The position numbers were made by a program, and so were the translations under genes. 64,000 bases of DNA from Nautilus pompilius (lineage: Eukaryota; Mollusca; Cephalopoda; Nautilida; Nautilidae), in the NCBI GenBank assembly GCA_018389105.1, contig JACATO010001004.1:308001-372000 (forward strand). Reading direction: 5' to 3'. Within the stretch, counting starts at the first letter, position 1. Each line of letters starts with the position of its first letter. Shown here piece by piece: positions 35,673 through 49,580 of this stretch. A model generated the notes under the pieces. It did not search any database, was not told the DNA's origin, and saw only the letters and a program-made list of their open reading frames with translations.

Positions 35673-38600
35673 ACCGACCCCTGGCGGCAGTTCCAGTTGG
35701 TCCAGAGACTGCTTGGGGTTATTTTCCAGACGAATGATCGATCAGCTGCCCTTACTAAGCAAAACCGCTTTTCTTTTTTGCCTCCTCCGATTCGCAATAT
35801 ACATTTTTTAAGTTTCTATTGTCACCGTCTGCCCTGTGGTTGTCGTTATCATTATTCCAATGAATAAATTGCCGGAAATTACGCGCTCGAGTCTTTTTTT
35901 AATGAAGACTAGTTTTATTAAAGTTTAAATCGAGCGATAACCCGGTTGGCGAGCGCCGACTCCATTAGTCGGATGACAGGGTCTTCCGGTTCTGTGTCAG
36001 TGTCCTTCGGCGACAGGATCTCAGCTTGACCAGTGGCACACCAAGAACCCGGGAAAGACTATTTAGATTAGTGCGTGGTTGACAGCTCTTCTGAAGCCCA
36101 CCACAGACCAGCTAACATCAGAAGACTGCAAGCTGCTGGTTGGGTGCTAGGGCAGCGAATGTACACCGTCTATAGAGATTTCAACAAGACCGCAGGACTT
36201 TACTGTAAGAAAGTCTTCTTTACCTCATCTCCGACGACTGCCACAGAGAACCAGAACACCATCTTTACACGGCATTTACTTTACCTTTCATGCGTTTAAC
36301 CAACTCATCACGTGATTGTATTTTAGGGGGGGGATTACGTCAGTCTTTGAATATTAGGTTTTGCCTAGTTTTTAATTTTTGCAGCCCAAATCAATAATTA
36401 ATATTAGATTTCCTATCGGAGTATTCTCTCTCTTTGGAAAAGGATCAGCGATATATATATCGATTTTTAGGTTATTTTGAGATGTGATGGCAGTTCCCCT
36501 TTTTTCAATCGGAATAATCTCCAGGTTTACCAGTTTCTCATACTGTCGACCTTGGAGCGTCGATCGTCGCCCTCGCCTCCTCCACACGAACTCGCCTTTG
36601 CTATCAGTATCGATCTCACGTTCTCACGTGGACGCATGCTGTTAAACCAAGTGTTTCGTGGCAGGACACCAGCTAAATTAGACCAAGACGGTATAATTAT
36701 TCTGGAAACGAAAGGAGAGTGGAGTTAAGGAACTTAGCGGATTATCGAGTTCGGCAAAGAAATGAGTTTTTTTGGGGGGGGCTGTACGTAAACGGATGCA
36801 CGTCCTTCAAAGATGAGGAATCTGGTGGACGGGCACCACAGCGGAAACTTCACGGGACGAGTCTACCACCTCTCGGGTAACATCTTTCGTTCCCTCGACT
36901 AACATGTAGACCGCTGAGCAGTTTCACTGCGTCTTTTCGGTTTAGCATCTTTTCTAAAAGTCAAACAGTGCATCCCATTCATAGGCTTTATTTGAGTGGA
37001 CCACTCACGTATTCTATGAAAGTGTAACAGTGGAGCTTTCTTCTGAAGAAGCTCTCGCTGCATGTAGCATTCTGCTGCTGTTGTGTGGCCCACTCGTTAA
37101 GAAAGGACCTGACTTAGGAAAACAAGAAATAAAGACAATGTTCTAAACTTTATCTTCAGTTTTCCCCCCACCCCCCAATTTATTTCAGGTAAGGAGACAG
37201 GACAACAGGACAAGTGGTGTGTAAGGTATTTATTCTATATCAGGTGGCCAGTCCTTGCCCACTGACCATTCATTACCTCACACCTCTTTCTCAACCGCCC
37301 TTCGTAAAACTGGGAAATTCGTGACCAACATTTACGATGTGCTTGGCCAAGTTCTGCCAGTCTTCACTGAAGGGTCTTTCCGTCTCTGCGCCCAGGTGGT
37401 CTCAATGATCCTCAATCGACTTAAGACCTGGGTCCATTGCTGGGCCAAAAAGTGGGGTAGCCGATACTCAGCGGGTGTCTAGCAGTGCCATCTATGAAAG
37501 TTAGCAGTTGTCTTCAAACTAAGCAATAACTGAGTCTGCTGGTACGCTTTCCTGATAATACCCTGCGTTTGACGCCACCCCGAAAGCGACTACCTGAGAG
37601 ATGCTTGCTTCTGTATCGTCGTGCCCCTTACTCAACAGACAGTTCGGCGTGAACCTTTTCCGTCAGTAGACTCTGCTGCATGTCCTCAGCTTCAAACCCA
37701 ATGAGTTGATTGGTTCAGAAAGACGCCGATATCTGTAGAGTTCATTCAACTGCGGACATCTTCGGTACCATAATTATGCAAATGGAGCCAACTAGCGACC
37801 ATTCCCGGAATTACTTACTCTCTTCCGGATTGTCCAAGCTCTTTCCTTGGATTATCGCCCAGTTGATAGCCGACGGTCACTTATCACAAGTTACGCGCGA
37901 ACACCCGGATTGACTGAGTCGGCTTGCAATGTAGCAGCCGCAGTCCCAGGTACTGTGAACTGGAGTCGAGGAATATCCGAGAAGACCGGACAACTTACCA
38001 CACGCACTGGCATCCCGGAAAAGCGATCGGCCAATCGACTAACGACCCCAGTACCTGTTAGTGTTAGGTAAACTGCGATATTCGGAGTAAGAAGCCCTGA
38101 CCACCCCGCCGGAGACCTCTCGCCCGCGAGGGTTACCCGTTAATTATAATAGGTGTCAATTACAAACGGTTTCTTGGATATTTAAACTGAGCCAGAAAAG
38201 GACGAAAGTAGACGGGCTTCCGCTTATCGCTGGGCCCCTATATTACACGAACGTCGGCGTAGCAGGAACCGGTAAAAATGTCAAGGGAGAAGCTTCGAAA
38301 TTAAGGTCTCGCTAACGCCGTCAGTCAGAGGACCGCTGTCTGCATCCGTTACTTACCGTTCTCGTTAAACCTCATCATCTCATCGATGCGTCTACCGGAC
38401 AAAGCCGGAAGTCTTGCACTACTTTAGAAATAAACAACAACAAAGCTACCTCCAAACCCGAGCCTGGCGACGGACTCACGAGGGTCACACACACACACAC
38501 ATCCTTATAATATATAAGATCCCCCCTTTTTTATTTGAAGCCGGGAATTAGCAGCTTAGATTTCAAAGCGTCATATCCCTCATCTTTGATCACAAGGCGG

Positions 38601-41600
38601 CATGAAGATTCGTCCTCTTCACGTTAGTCACGTCGCTCGCTGCGCACATTCGGCAACTTTAATTCGATATTCTCCAGAATTTTTTTACAATTCTAGAGCG
38701 AAATTTTAGCCATGGCTGTAAATGGTGTCCCTGCCCTCAGTCCTTTCCCAGTAAGGTGCCTCGCTATTCGCTGCCTTCTAGGTCCGTGGATCGACCACTC
38801 ATCAAAAGGTAACCATTACTTTACCTTTAATTACTGTCATATAGAACCAGGCGACTACGTCGGTGCGGGATCTTAATTAAAGATGTAGGATAGCGAATGT
38901 CTTATGTTAATTCCAAGTGATTAAAAAATAATATATATATATATAAAGCTACAAGTTCTTAAGCTTCCGAAGAGATACAAATAGACAATAGCAGATCTTC
39001 CTTTAAAATTTATTCTGTGATTTAACAATGGCGGGCTGTCTTTATCGGGCTAATAATTCTCTTATTTGAGGTAAGCTACGGTAGGAAAGCAGTAACATAG
39101 GTGTAGGTTAAATCGATTTATTTGCTAGTGCGTTTTGATTTCGTCGTTGTGTTTAGTTGTTTGCGCGTGGTGATCGAATCTGCTGATTATTTTCAAAGAG
39201 CTCTCTTGGCCGGGAAGTAATTTCTGCGAAAACGATCCGGAAGTGGGCTAAAGTGGTCCGGCTCACGTGGCTACTGGCGGGTGACAAGTTGCGGAAGCGC
39301 TGGCGAACCGAATCGCTACTTCTGGTCGGGGCTCCTGAAGGGGCACCTCCCTCCAGCTCTCCGTCAGTGGTCGGGCGCCGATCTGCTGGTGTTGAATATC
39401 GCTGACAGAAGTTGATGGAGCTGCAGTCGGCAGTAACGGATGGCCACGTCATCGGCCTGGTGGGTTCAGTCGGGCGGGTTAGTTACAGGAAACCCCGGGG
39501 CAATTTTGGGGTCGGGTCCCGACCATGCTCACCACCGGCCGTTCGTCAGGTCCCCATCGTAAGATCAAAGATGGACTCCTGGCTCCGTCGGTTAAGCGGA
39601 CCCGAGGGCCAATGCATGAATTTGTAAACTTTGTCAGTAAACTATTTCTGAGGGTTTCGCTTAAATACACATGGAAAATCAACGCAAGCACATTTCAACC
39701 ACTAAACTGTAGATTTGTACTAATATTTTTTTCTCTCTCCCACAGAACTGTAATTTGTAACGCCAGGCTTTACTGAGCCCCAGTATTTGAAATCGAATAG
39801 AAACGATTTACTCCGGGGAGAATAGTTTTCTAGCTGCACCGCGAGAAAATAGTGCCACGGCGCAGGAGTTCTGCAGTGAATACTAATAGAGTGTGGAAAT
39901 AAAGTCTTCGTAAGACAATATGGAACCTGGGAGGGGAGAGACGGCGGGTGGTTGTAACACTTTTCGAACAGATCCGTTTTATTCCGGAAGTATGTACAGG
40001 GAGATTGCGGTTCATCGGATGTAAACTACTAGAACGAGGAACCGATCACATAAAGTTGTTATGATGAGATAACGCACAACTTTAGCAAAATTCAAACATT
40101 TCCCCGTGTCGAAGTGTTGCAGTTACCCTCAGGTCCAGCCGAGCAGTAACACCATAATTACATACCCAAACAGTAATTTCCGTTGTGCACCAAACTGGGC
40201 AGAGACCTTTAACCAAGTGAAACTCCAACACTTTCCCTGTTAAAGCTGATTGCTCACTGGTGGCTTCAGGTACTCCGACTGGCAAAGTTGGATGGCGCTT
40301 CCTGAGCCTGCCCGGCCAATATGGTCCAGCACATTCGTTACCATACCACGAATCTGGAACCTCGTTGCCATGTCTTTTAACTAGCTCAAAAGCAAATATA
40401 TTAAGGTCCCTATAAAATATTCAAAAAAAAATTTTGACATTTTTCTGCTTGGTTTTCTAATTTCCTTGTTTTTTGCTCATTACTGAACACTTTTCTGTCT
40501 CTAGTTTAACCAACTCGGAGAGTTTGTTTGGCACTGGTTCTGCCATTAGCCGAACTGGTTCGAAGTAACTTGACAAATGCCATAATCACTTGCAACAGAT
40601 GGTTATTTGACGCTACTTCAGGTACAGCTGGCATCATAATATCAAGAGGAGTCTTATCTTTGTGTTTTTTTCTTCTTCTGTACTGAACGAGCCATTAGTA
40701 TTTACTTATTGATTGTTTTGGTTTATTTGAGCGTGATTGACAGAACTGGTACATCCAGGAAGATCTTGTACTGTATCGCAAACAGACGGCTAGAACTCGA
40801 AAGTCAACATGGCGTGTTCGGAGAATAGGGAGTAAGCTTATGGTAGAGAGCTGGACAGCGGGAAGTCAACAGCCTACTAGGCTATACGAAAATAATGTAG
40901 CCGAATTATCAAAAGTCCAATTTAGTGTACGGGAGAGTATTAGAATAAAATAGAGAAGAATAAAGTAATCTTATTTGTAACTTCTCTGAATACTGGAATC
41001 TTTATGAGCAACCAAGATCAGCAGAGAAACAACGGCAACGATGCCATTATTGTTTTGACTTGACTGTGAGGACTCTCATCATAATAACAAATACCGTATT
41101 ACCTGTTTACTAACCTGAATACTGTTAACTAAACGTTGTGAAATAACAAGTAGTTAAAGTTTGTTCGCTCTTTTCAGATTACAGTACACATTAGAGTGAC
41201 GTCACCTGACCTTTTAACCAGCGCCGCCATATTTCGAGTTGATCAGGGGCTGAAAGCTGAAGGGCCATTTTGATTACATGTTATGGTGACTAGCTATCGA
41301 CGCTTCGGAGATCCCAATAAAAGCTCATTAGAGCTGCAGGTTCAAAAGTTCACGAGTCTTCCCCGTTAAAAAGAACGCGAGAAATTCTAAATACGCCCTA
41401 CTTCTGCTTCAGTCCAGCAAGTTGCGGGCTGTACGGTATTTATGCGGAACTTACTGCGGCTCTCTGAGAGAGTTCGATACAAAGCGGAGATCAACGGGTC
41501 AGAATCCGCTTCATCAAATCCATGTATGTCTCGATAATCCTATTTCGCGACGCCTACTATGCTGTAAGAGGCCAAAATCCACTGCGTCTTTTCTAGAAAA

Positions 41601-41807
41601 GCGGTCATCGCCGTATTGGCTGCATTTCCTTCTTGATCCCTAAAGATCACGGGATTATACCCCTCGACCTTTTCAAGGGCTTATGGGTATAAATAGCTTA
41701 GCGCTACTGGGGCTGGCCTAATCAGTCGTCACCAAACGAATATATGCTTTTGCGAAATCCATCATTAATTTGTCCATTTCGATGCTGTCCTTTTTAATTA
41801 TAGTTCG
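35673..41807. other. long anonymous stretch, no gene recognised
   Basis: About 6 kb without a recognised gene or repeat family. A CpG-rich patch lies at about 39230-39620. A CAACAACAA run lies near 38432, a CA run at 38487-38500 and an isolated TGACGTCA at 41197-41204. Open frames at 36075-36299, 37255-37482 and 36899-37093 read like ordinary peptides but have weak splice sites and no motif. Confidence 0.4.
41197..41204. promoter_or_regulatory. isolated CRE palindrome
   Basis: Exact TGACGTCA outside the satellite arrays, in the context GAGTGACGTCACCTG, 25 bp before GCGCCGCCATATT. It may be a genuine bZIP site near a promoter or a chance match; about one is expected in the window. Confidence 0.3.
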
Positions 41808-42507
41808 AGAAAGACTCTCCTCCCAGCATTCCCGCAGGTAAAGACTCTCCCCCCCAGCATTCACGGAGAGAAAGACTCTCCTCCCAGCATTCCCGCAGAT
41901 AAAGACTCTCTTCCCAGCATTCCCGGAGAGAAAGACTCTCCTCTCCCAGCATTCCCGCAGATAAAGACTCTCTTCCCAGCATTCCAGGAGAGAAAGACTC
42001 TCCTCCCAGCATTCCCGGAGAGAAAGACTCTCTTCCCAGCATTCCAGGAGAGAAAGACTCTCCTCTCCCAGCATTCCCGCAGGTAAAGACTTTCTTCCCA
42101 GCATTCCAGGAGAGAAAGACTCTCCCCCCCAGCATTCCCGGAGAGAAAGACTCTCTTTCCAGCATTCCAGGAGAGAAAGACTCTCCTCTCTCAGCATTCC
42201 CGGAGAGAAAGACTCTCCTCCCAGCATTCCAGGAGAGAAAGACTCTCCTCCCAGCATTCCAGGAGAGAAAGACTCTCTTTCCAGCATTCCAGGAGAGAAA
42301 GACTCTCCTCCCAGCATTCCAGGAGAGAAAGACTCTCCTCCCAGCATTCCCGCAGATAAAGACTCTCTTCCCAGCATTCCCGCAGATAAAGACTCTCTTC
42401 CCAGCATTCCCGCAGATAAAGACTCTCTTCCCAGCATTCCCGCAGATAAAGACTCTCCTCCCAGCATTCCCGCAGATAAAGACTCTCTTCCCAGCATTCC
42501 CGCAGCC
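41808..42507 (-). repeat. 30 bp minisatellite, 23 units
   Basis: Twenty-three head-to-tail copies of a 30 bp unit. On the plus strand each contains CCCAGCATTCC, then CGCAGATAAAGAC or AGGAGAGAAAGAC, then TCTC. The two sub-types form blocks: GATAAAG types cluster at 42340-42500, and GAGAAAG types at 41980-42340. A few units are 32 bp because of an extra CT. Since 30 is a multiple of three, all minus frames are partly open. The longest runs 266 codons (42518-41718) as a ten-residue repeat like MLGRESLSAG, then ends in unique sequence. No signal sequence is seen, and the frame has no ATG before the first repeat unit. Coding is unlikely but not excluded. Confidence 0.95.
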
Positions 42508-44695
42508 TTGTCAAACAAACTCAGTTCAGTCCTGCAATCGGGTAACCAGCTTCCTGGAAGTTTCTATAATCGGTCAGAAACCATATCCCTTGCCACATCA
42601 TCAGGGCCGCGTGAAGGTGAATTGGATTTCAAGACATCCTCACCTTCAGTGGAACAGCTTATTCCTTTCCCTACGTCTTTGCCACATCCGCAGTAACAAA
42701 CATTAGCGCGCCATGTCTCCGCACTCATAGCGGCAAAGGAAACCACCCCTCTATCAACCGCAGAAGGTGCGAAAAGAGTGAAACAATCGGTGAAGAAAGC
42801 GTAAACGGTGACCGTAGTTCGAGCAAGCAAATTTGCCAACCTAACAGCGTAAATTATCGAACTGATGATTTGTCCGTAAAAAAAAAAAGTTTCACCCTTC
42901 CAAGGGGACAGCAGGTAAGTGGAATGAGAAATGATGAGCTTTCTCCGAAGAGACATGCAACACTCCCTAATCAGTTACCTCAGTGGTGATCACCGTGTTC
43001 AGAAGAATGCCTTTAATAGGGAACGCTGTGTAGGTACATCAAGACTTGACAGCGAGCAAATTTACATTGGTGAAAGCGCTAGCCGGACCGTTACTTATGG
43101 CGCTGAGTAATATGTGAGTGTAAGGTGAGCGAGCATCCTGCCATCATCACTTTGTCTCGTGCTCTGAGTGCCAGCAAGTGCCGTGAGAGGTGAGCGCAAT
43201 CTTGAGTCTGTCGATGTCTCCCACTTTGGCCGTTCGCTAGAAGACCCCGCCGCATCTCATTATAGCAGTGCAACATCTCCAGGGAAGCGCAATCCAGTCC
43301 TTCGCTTGACCGTCTCTGAGCCCGGTTTTTAGTCCAGTAGAGCGTCTTCTAAGTCAGTTGGGCCGCAATGTGAAGAGGGGTTCGTGTTCGGAATATTTCT
43401 GAACCGGCTTTGCCTTTGCACGAGGAATGGCAGTAAATGCCACAGATCCACGACGTTGGTTCTAAGCACAATGATCGACCTTCCGGAGCTTTGGGCCGTA
43501 CTTACGTTCTAAAGTACCCATGATACGTCCATCGCCGCCTGCTTTACAGATACTTCTTCTATTTACCATTTTTCTACTTCCTAATGCCAATTTAAAAAAA
43601 AACAACAACAAAAATCTCTATAATACCGAAAAATAAACAAACGCCTTTATTTAATCTTTTATTCCTTTCCCAGATATTATCGGTACTTTGTCCCATCGGA
43701 TTACTTTTCAGCCAGAAACGGGTTTGAGACTCTGCGGAATTTCTGCAGGCGATTCTTTTGTCCAGGATTCTGTGGGGCTCCAGCGACGTCAAAGTGACTA
43801 CAAGAGCACTGACTCCATCTCCACGGTACCTAATGCACGGTTGCTGCAGGCGCTAGTTACAGGTCTTCCTGTTCACGTGGTTCTGGAGAAACCCCGCTCT
43901 TTAGGTCAGAGAAAGTGGAAATAGCAGCGGGTAACGAGAAATACAAGTAAAACGAAGAACAGCAGGGCTAGGGTTAAAAACATGGCTATCTCTGTTATAG
44001 TAATACAAGGGGGGGGATTAGTGCGGAATTGCTATTGTCTTCACTGAGTTTGTGTGGCTACTTAAAAGAAACGATTAGAATAAAGTACGAGACGTTTAAC
44101 TTGGAAGTACGAAGAAAGAAAATACTTATCGACTGAATGAGACAGCGATTGGCTGAGGTTCTTCTTGGAAAGTTAACACACTCAAAGATTTCATAGCTTA
44201 AAACTGTGTCCATCTAATTGTATAACACAACTGTTCAGAAAAACTGTAGAATTTCGAAATTGACAAATTAGATGTTTCTCTTCTGTTAAAAGGCAGCATA
44301 ACGTAACTTTAGTTCAAATAAAACTTGGTTAGATTTGCATACACGGTTAGGGGTATAATGGCCAATAACATGCACTAAAGATGTTTTACTAGGCTTATTC
44401 GGAACATCACGGGGGGATCTTTCTTATATTTTTTAGGCGTTCGCGTATCATGGAAGACAGGAGTGCAGACAGCATTCTTTACTAGTATCTTAGGGTCAGG
44501 GTTAAGCTAATAATTCTAAGTTATTCCCTAAACAACGCCGGATTGTCCGACACCAGAGGGGCAGCCATAATGCGGCAGAGCTGTTGACTTTTCAACCACG
44601 AACCTGGATGCAGTCAATGCTACTGAAGGGAAGCGCGATCTTATAAAACGGTAGGCACAAATTGTACTTTATGAAACAATTTTAACCACACACAA
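42508..44695. other. anonymous sequence, no gene recognised
   Basis: A consensus donor CAG|GTAAGTGG lies near 42915 on the plus strand without a convincing exon before it. A-tracts lie near 42880 and 43592. No gene supported. Confidence 0.4.
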
Positions 44696-44724
44696 ACACA
44701 CACACATATATATATATATATATA
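44696..44724. repeat. (CA)n/(TA)n microsatellite
   Basis: A short ACACACACAC run followed by about ten TA units. Confidence 0.85.
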
Positions 44725-47700
44725 GTTGATCGATAAGGGGGAAATTTACGAATGCTTATAACGTATTTTGAAAGTGGATCCAAACTTTTAAAATTTTGCT
44801 TAAATTTCCGGACGTCTTCTTTAATGAATGGGGATAATTCGAAAGTCTTTCTGTCACCGTTGTGCATTTCGTAGCGAGTAAGCTTTCACTTCGGCGAGAG
44901 CCATTTGTTACGGAAACCCGCTTGCATAGGGTAAGAGGGTTCTTAACAGGGTGGCTAATAACAAACCATCGGGTGCAAGAATAGAATTGAAAGCAAAGAA
45001 AAAGGACATTACCTCCCTTGCTGTGGGCATTTAAATTCAGAGGCTGTTTTTTTCAATATGGCAGATAAGACGAGAGAAATACGTTAAGATCCCTTAAACT
45101 TGCTATTACCGCATGAAACCTGACATTTATTTATTTGTTATCTATTGTTAATACAGTTTCTTAATTGACATTTTTTTTTTCTGTTCTAATTTTAGAACCC
45201 GATGCGGGTCTGAAGGAAAACGAACGCTGAGCAATCGGCGAAAAGCAATATCCGTAGACATCCACAGGCAACTGGAATTGATGAAGATGCGGGATATATT
45301 TGTGCCGATAAGCTAGCGAAGATACCCTGGTGAGTCGACCGCACAGACCTGTGGCCTTCTTCGGAGCAGGCATGAGCCACAAAACATTGCAGTTTTCATA
45401 AACTCAGAATAAAATGAACTTAGGTTTTATATTTGGATTGTATACGATGTCTTAAAAACGGAGATATTATGTTTTGGTGTTTGCATACTATTAAGAAATA
45501 TTCAACATTTATACTATAGGAATACTGAAGGCTCCTTTTCTGTTTTTTTTAAGAAAACAAACAAGCAAGAAATCGCTTTTATATTTGCATCGGTCAAACG
45601 ACTAAATTTTGAAAAGAATCAAGGAAGTTTACTGTATCAACTACAATTATAAGATGTTTGTTAGATTACCACTCTGTTCACAAGAGATGCTACAGTGTGT
45701 GTTTTCGTCAAATGTATTAGTATTTTAATGAAGTTTTATTATGACCATCACATCAACTAAGAAGCAGATATTGTATCGAATATCCAACTATCATTTCACA
45801 CGGTCTCACCTATAATTTCAAAATTTAAATTCTGCTCATTAAAGAATTCCCAAAGTGTATTTTAAAGCGTTTCTCTACACGGCTTAACCTAGTTTGGAAC
45901 TGATTTCCCAGTGGCAGTGGTTTCGGTTTGCTGAACTACTTATAAATTTCATCTTAGCGAATAACTGAGGCAGTTATCGAATCGATAATTTGAAATATCC
46001 ACTTTCTCCAGAATAGGCGATATCATTATTCGATACTCTGGTGTACGGCATAACCATCTCCTAAACGGGATTCATGTCGGTGATAAATAGCCCGGTGACC
46101 TTTAAGTGAGAGGTGGGGAGAGGACTGAATTAAATGGGACGATAAAGACCCTTTGAGCTCTGATTACTTTGATTCTTTTTTTTTTTTTTTTGAACAAAAA
46201 TAATTAATAACTCAGGTGAACTTTAAAAACAAACAACAAAAAAACAAAACTTTTAGCACTTCGATCGGCGGATTGCGAGTTGGGTTACTCGTCTGGCATT
46301 CTTCCGACATTCGCAAAATTAAAATTATGACGGCCGCAGAAAAGCAAAAAAAAAAAAATCAAGCAAAACTAATATGAAATAACACATTAAAAACAGGAGA
46401 GATTATTATAGCCAGTCACTGCGATCAATAGATCCCAGCCTCTCCATCTTATCGGCCCGAGGAGCACCATTTTCTTCCGGAACGAGAAAAGAATGTTTTA
46501 GCCACACAACAGAACTTATCTTTGCCAAATCCCTTATACATGATTTATATCTATATCAGCCATTCCTTGCCATATATATATATATATATATTATTTTTTT
46601 TTTTTTTTTTTAAAGTAACAGCATCAATAGGGAATTATCAGTATTCGTCCAGGCGCCATTCTTTATCCGTCGCGTAGTTCGCAAGATCTCTGATAAGAAG
46701 TCGCTTCTCCTTCTTTTCTTTTGATGTTAGAAATGACGTCAAACTCTTTCACTTACACGTGACCAGGTTAGAGTCTTTCTAATTCGTCATGACCATCCCG
46801 CCAGCCCACCCACCTTTCTCCTTCGTGGTTAGTTAGACGGCCGAGAAGTATTAACTTAGCGTCTCTGACCACAGCCTGGATTAAATACCACCACGTGCGG
46901 ACGACTTCCGCCTGCGTAGGCAGTCAGTCCTACGTTCGAATAATCTGCCGGTGTTTACTGCTCTAGCGCAGGGAATCCATTTCAGGAAAAGAACGAGATT
47001 ACGTCCCTTCGGGGAGGGGAGGAGGGGGTCGGCTTACCTCCCCCTCCAGCGTTTGCATTCCGTCAGGGTTCGCTCGATTCCCTTTCCTTATGTGCTGATC
47101 AAGCGCAAAGAAACGGGGACGCGGCCGGGTTGTGTTCTTCGGGGAAAGGGGGCGATTGCACGACGGCGCCTCTGTCGCGCTTTAATATCGCTCCGACAAT
47201 GTGCTGATCCGATCGCCGCTGAGGGAATCTTCGACATTTGCCACATTTCTGTCTTTGTTTTCTTTTTCAATGTCCTCCCCCTCTTTCTCCCCAACCGGTT
47301 CGTTAACGAAGAGAGAAGCCACTGGCCGTAGTAATAGCCCGGTCTGTGGGTAGAGTGACACGTGACTTATTACGAACACTAAATGAAGAATCATCTTTAC
47401 TCGCTCTTTGTCGAGTCACGTTTTGAGGTACCGTCTCACGGGCCGACGGTGGTCAACCGGCGGACTGCTGGGGCTCTGGCAGGGACTTCCCATCTATTTG
47501 TGATCGGGGCTCCTCGCCGATGTCATACACTTAGTTCTAGCGCCGAGAGCTAATTGTCCTTGAAACAAACAACCACGAACGACTACCTAAAATTCAGAGT
47601 TTTCAAGTCATTCTGCAGTTATGTCTCGCGTTTTACGAAGATTTTATTGAGAAAAATGCACCGGCTGTAAAATAAAGAAAGAAATATTTTTTAAAATTTT

Positions 47701-47904
47701 TTTTATTACAAGTTAGAAGAGAAAAACTGGGCCTGGTTATTACAACGCCAGCAATTTATAATTAAAGGTGTAGCCTTACATACTCTACGTCATATTTCTA
47801 ACGTATAGATGACACTATAATCGACGTCATACATTTCGACCTTCATTGTGAATTACTAACAGTGTAACAGCGATTCCGGGTGGTCTACCGAACTTTTTAC
47901 TTAC
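44725..47904. other. anonymous sequence, no gene recognised
   Basis: AT-rich from 45380 to 46400 with A/T tracts, a T15 tract near 46177 and a TA/T stretch at 46572-46612. From 46800 to 47330 it is CpG-rich, with a 126-codon frame lacking motifs. An isolated TGACGTCA lies at 46734-46741. Confidence 0.4.
46734..46741. promoter_or_regulatory. isolated CRE palindrome
   Basis: Exact TGACGTCA in AAATGACGTCAAAC, outside the arrays and about 70 bp before a CpG-rich stretch. Function is not shown. Confidence 0.25.
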
Positions 47905-48359
47905 CAGAGAGAGATGATATCAGTACACATAGAGAGATGACGTCACTACAAAGAGAGAGATTACGTCAGTACACAGAGAGAGATGATGATGTCAGTACAA
48001 AAAGAGATATGACGTCAGTATACACAGAGAGAGATTACGTCAGTACACAGAGAGAGATTACTTCAGTACACAGAGAGATATGACGTCAGTATACAAAGAG
48101 AGAGATTACGTCAGTACACAGAGAGAGATGATGATGTCAGTACAAAAAGACGTCAGTACAGAAGAGATATGACGTCAGTACACACAGAGAGATTATGATG
48201 TCAGTACAAAAAGAGATATGACGTCAGTAAGTAGAGATATGACGTCAGTACACACAGAGAGATTATGTAAGTACAAAGAGAGATATGACGTTGGTATACA
48301 CACAGAGAGAGAGATGACGTCAGTAAAGAGAGAGAGAGAGAGGGAGATATAGAGAGAGT
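47905..48359 (-). repeat. CRE satellite array (47.9 kb), inverted
   Basis: GA-rich on the plus strand. It has seven exact TGACGTCA palindromes plus the variants TTACGTCA (three), TGATGTCA (three) and AGACGTCA. Spacers read CAGTACACAGAGAGAGAT or similar. It is the reverse complement of the same pattern seen at 32.4 and 54.7 kb. Confidence 0.95.
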
Positions 48360-49484
48360 TCGCAATATCAAGTAATTTTTCTCTTTTTTGGGTGTTTTTT
48401 AAATGTTGAGACCGCTGTTGCTCGGTTTCCAAGCCATCTAGTGGCAGTTTTCTTTTTTAAATGTCTGGTTCTTTGTCTTTTTTAATGACTATTTGCCGAT
48501 AGTTAAAAAAGCAAAGATTGACACAAGACACTTTCATAAGCGCGACCCTACTATAGAATTTGTCATTCTTCTCTACGCACATGACAGTCCAGCCTGAATT
48601 TCCTAAGCGGAGTCGCTTGCGTGGATATCTAAAGCGTTGCCAGAACGTGCCATTACTAGAAGCTGCGAGAGAGAGAGAGAGAGGTTGAATTATGCCAGTG
48701 CTCTGCTGGAGTGCGATGTAAGCTCATTTCCATACTTTCTTATTAATGAACCTTTGAGCAAACATCACCAGCGATTCTACACTGGCTGCGGCAAACGAAC
48801 TCAGCCATGCAGAATTTATTATAACTCGAAGAACTCCCGAGAATCTGATTTCACCGATCTGTAATAACAGATATATGTGGGTGTGCAATAGCACGGGAAT
48901 CAAGCTCCATTAATAACTCATCCGATACGAAAATCAGGAGGCGTTAAACGGTTTGTTTGGTGAAAACTTCGTTTAGGAAAAACAGTTCTGACGCTATCCG
49001 GACGGCTTTGGTGAAGCTACGTGTGGAGCCGGCAAATGCCGTGATGCTATTTAAAACAGATGAATGAATACGAGATAATTCCACAGACTAAAGATCGGGT
49101 AACACGACGTTAGTCTTCATTAACTGATAAAAGATTAGCAGTCTCTTGTAAACATAACTATTACATGATCTTTTATGCGAAATAAATGCTTAGAAATGTT
49201 TTTTTTTTCTTTTTGTTGCTAGATCCATTATTGTAAACCGCCATCAAATTCTCTTCACTTTTGGATCTTCTTATCTCCGTGGCAACAGAAATTCAGTTGA
49301 CCAACAGCCTAGAAACCGTTGGAGTTCTTCCCGTTTTGCTGCACTCGGAATAATGACAATTTTTATTTTAAATTGTTTGTAAGTAGTTAACCGGCTGTAC
49401 CTTAACTTCCCCGCCATCTATTGTTCGTAGAAGTAGTAGATTCAACCAGACACTTAGCACACACTTAACCTAATCCACAGCCCG
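48360..49484. other. anonymous sequence, no gene recognised
   Basis: A GA run lies at 48667-48682. Nothing supported. Confidence 0.4.
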
Positions 49485-49580
49485 TTGGAAAAATGCCAGC
49501 CAGGATCCGACCGAGGTCTGTCATAACGAATAAGAGGGCCAAACACTGCAGTCCTGCCACCTGGCGTCTCCTCCGCGCCG
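49485..49580 (-). mobile_element. possible SINE head (tRNA-like)
   Basis: The minus strand carries an A-box-like GGTGGCAGGACTGCAGTG and, about 37 bases later, GGTCGGATCCTGG resembling a B box. AT-rich sequence follows downstream (to about 49350). No second copy is in the window, so this is tentative. Confidence 0.28.

Noticed and set aside
41808-42507. CRISPR array or coding repeat protein gene
   Set aside because: No unique spacers; units are contiguous 30 bp copies. As a gene it lacks an ATG before the repeats, and all minus frames are partly open, as expected for a 30 bp period.
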